The notes beneath the pieces were generated by a model. The model saw nothing but the letters and a program-made list of their open reading frames with translations, ran no database searches and was not told where the DNA came from. The position numbers and the translations under genes were made by a program. Positions 63,000-64,000 of a stretch of 64,000 bases of DNA are shown piece after piece. The stretch spans positions 1 to 64,000 of the forward strand of contig CACHJZ010000007.1 in NCBI GenBank assembly GCA_902580275.1, read 5' to 3'. Origin of the DNA: an uncultured Pelagibacteraceae bacterium. Lineage in GTDB: Bacteria > Pseudomonadota > Alphaproteobacteria > Pelagibacterales > Pelagibacteraceae. Positions within the stretch are counted from its first letter, which is position 1. Each line of letters starts with the position of its first letter.

Positions 63000-63311
63000 T
63001 TAACCTTTCAATTTTTCTATTTCCTCTACTCGAATTGTTCCAGAGTTTCTGTAATAAACAACAATGATTGCAAGACCTATTGCTGCTTCTGCTGCTGCAA
63101 CTGTTAGAATAAATAAAGTGAAAATCTGTCCGCTGATATCATTCATATATATAGAAAATGATACTAGATTAATGTTTACGGCTAGAAGGATTAATTCGAT
63201 ACTCATTAAAATTACAATAACATTTTTTCTATTAAGAAATATTCCTACAATTCCAATAAGAAAAATTATTGCACCTAGTGTTAGGTAATGACCAATTCCA
63301 ATTTCAATCAT
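63000..63311 (-). CDS. nuoK: NADH-quinone oxidoreductase subunit K
   Basis: 103 aa; [32 protein letters not shown]. Confidence 0.96.
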   Translation of the reverse strand: MIEIGIGHYLTLGAIIFLIGIVGIFLNRKNVIVILMSIELILLAVNINLVSFSIYMNDISGQIFTLFILTVAAAEAAIGLAIIVVYYRNSGTIRVEEIEKLKG

Positions 63312-63927
63312 CTATTTTAACTCCTTGGTGTGATTTTACATTGACAAGTGAGACACCATCAATTCTCTCTCGAGATAATTGTTTAAAATAACTTTGCCTT
63401 TTCAAACCTTCTCTTTTTCTAAATGTAAGAACAATTGCACCAATCATAGCAACAAGTAATACCATTCCTGATAGTTGAAAGAGATGTATATAATCTGTAT
63501 ACAAAACATTTCCAATAGAATGGGTATTAGTAATATCCGAAAAGATAATTTTATTGGATAACTCAGGTTTATATTTCCAGCCACCAATTACGATGATTAC
63601 CTCAAAAAATATTATTATACTTACTAAAAGACCAATTGGTATATGGGCAGAGTCAGTTGAAGATTTAAACCAAGTATTTTTTTGTTTAGCTACATTTAGC
63701 ATCATTACTACAAATAAAAATAAAACTGCGACTGCACCAACGTATACGATAAGCATAATCATCCCTAAAAATTCAGCACCTATCATTATAAATAAGCTTG
63801 AAATACTAATGAAATCTAAAATTAAAAAGAAAACTGAATGTACGGTGTTCTTTGAAACGGTAACCATAATTGCAGATATAACTGCAATAAATGAAAAAAA
63901 ATAAAAAAAAAAGGCGTGAGCTATCAT
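63304..63927 (-). CDS. nuoJ: NADH-quinone oxidoreductase subunit J
   Basis: [28 protein letters not shown]. Confidence 0.95.
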   Translation of the reverse strand: MIAHAFFFYFFSFIAVISAIMVTVSKNTVHSVFFLILDFISISSLFIMIGAEFLGMIMLIVYVGAVAVLFLFVVMMLNVAKQKNTWFKSSTDSAHIPIGLLVSIIIFFEVIIVIGGWKYKPELSNKIIFSDITNTHSIGNVLYTDYIHLFQLSGMVLLVAMIGAIVLTFRKREGLKRQSYFKQLSRERIDGVSLVNVKSHQGVKIDD

Positions 63928-63930
63928 TAA

Positions 63931-64000
63931 TTACCTGTAAGGATTATCTGCCTTAATGTTTGCAGCCAAAACATTTTCCCATCTATCTCCGTTTTCGAGT
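63931..64000 (-). CDS. nuoI: NADH-quinone oxidoreductase subunit I, 3' end only (partial)
   Basis: Minus-strand translation ends ...LENGDRWENVLAANIKADNPYR*, typical NuoI C-terminus; operon position. Confidence 0.85.
   Translation of the reverse strand, partial: LENGDRWENVLAANIKADNPYR

Noticed and set aside
1-64000. CRISPR array, prophage, IS element, toxin-antitoxin or defence island
   Set aside because: No spaced repeats, no transposase/integrase or phage structural genes; essentially every gap is explained by core genes.

Overview
The window is an AT-rich, gene-dense bacterial chromosome segment. Gene order, overlapping genes and protein signatures point to an alphaproteobacterium of the SAR11/Pelagibacterales type (inference). 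Most of it is core genome: valS, ilvD, aapJQMP-type amino-acid ABC transporter, trkAH, ntrYX, ispDF-pgpA-cinA(C-terminal), lipA-ftsB-eno-kdsA-pyrG-secG-tpiA, ppiD-like-trpEGDC-lexA-gltX, lpxB-lpxI-lpxA-lpxD-fabZ-skp-bamA-dxr-cdsA-uppS-frr-tsf-rpsB, dnaE-lolDC-proS-rnj-coaX-birA, nuoNMLKJ(I), and three tRNAs (Cys, Asn, Arg). I see no CRISPR array, prophage, IS element or rRNA. The most interesting part is the left edge (1-2906): a GT4 glycosyltransferase plus LpxH/PlcP-like metallophosphoesterase, divergent from a diacylglycerol-kinase-family protein. This resembles the phosphate-starvation lipid-renovation cluster described in SAR11. Its 98-bp divergent intergenic region carries two outward-facing direct-repeat boxes with identical half-sites, TGTTACA-N4-TGTTAAA, with the 11-bp period of a Pho box. 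Other notable signals are a potential pseudoknot before rpsB, a run of perfect inverted repeats in the aapJ leader, a hairpin between aapJ and aapQ, two alphaproteobacterial-type LexA boxes before lexA, an NtrX without the GAFTGA loop, and several apparent excisions from conserved alphaproteobacterial gene neighbourhoods.
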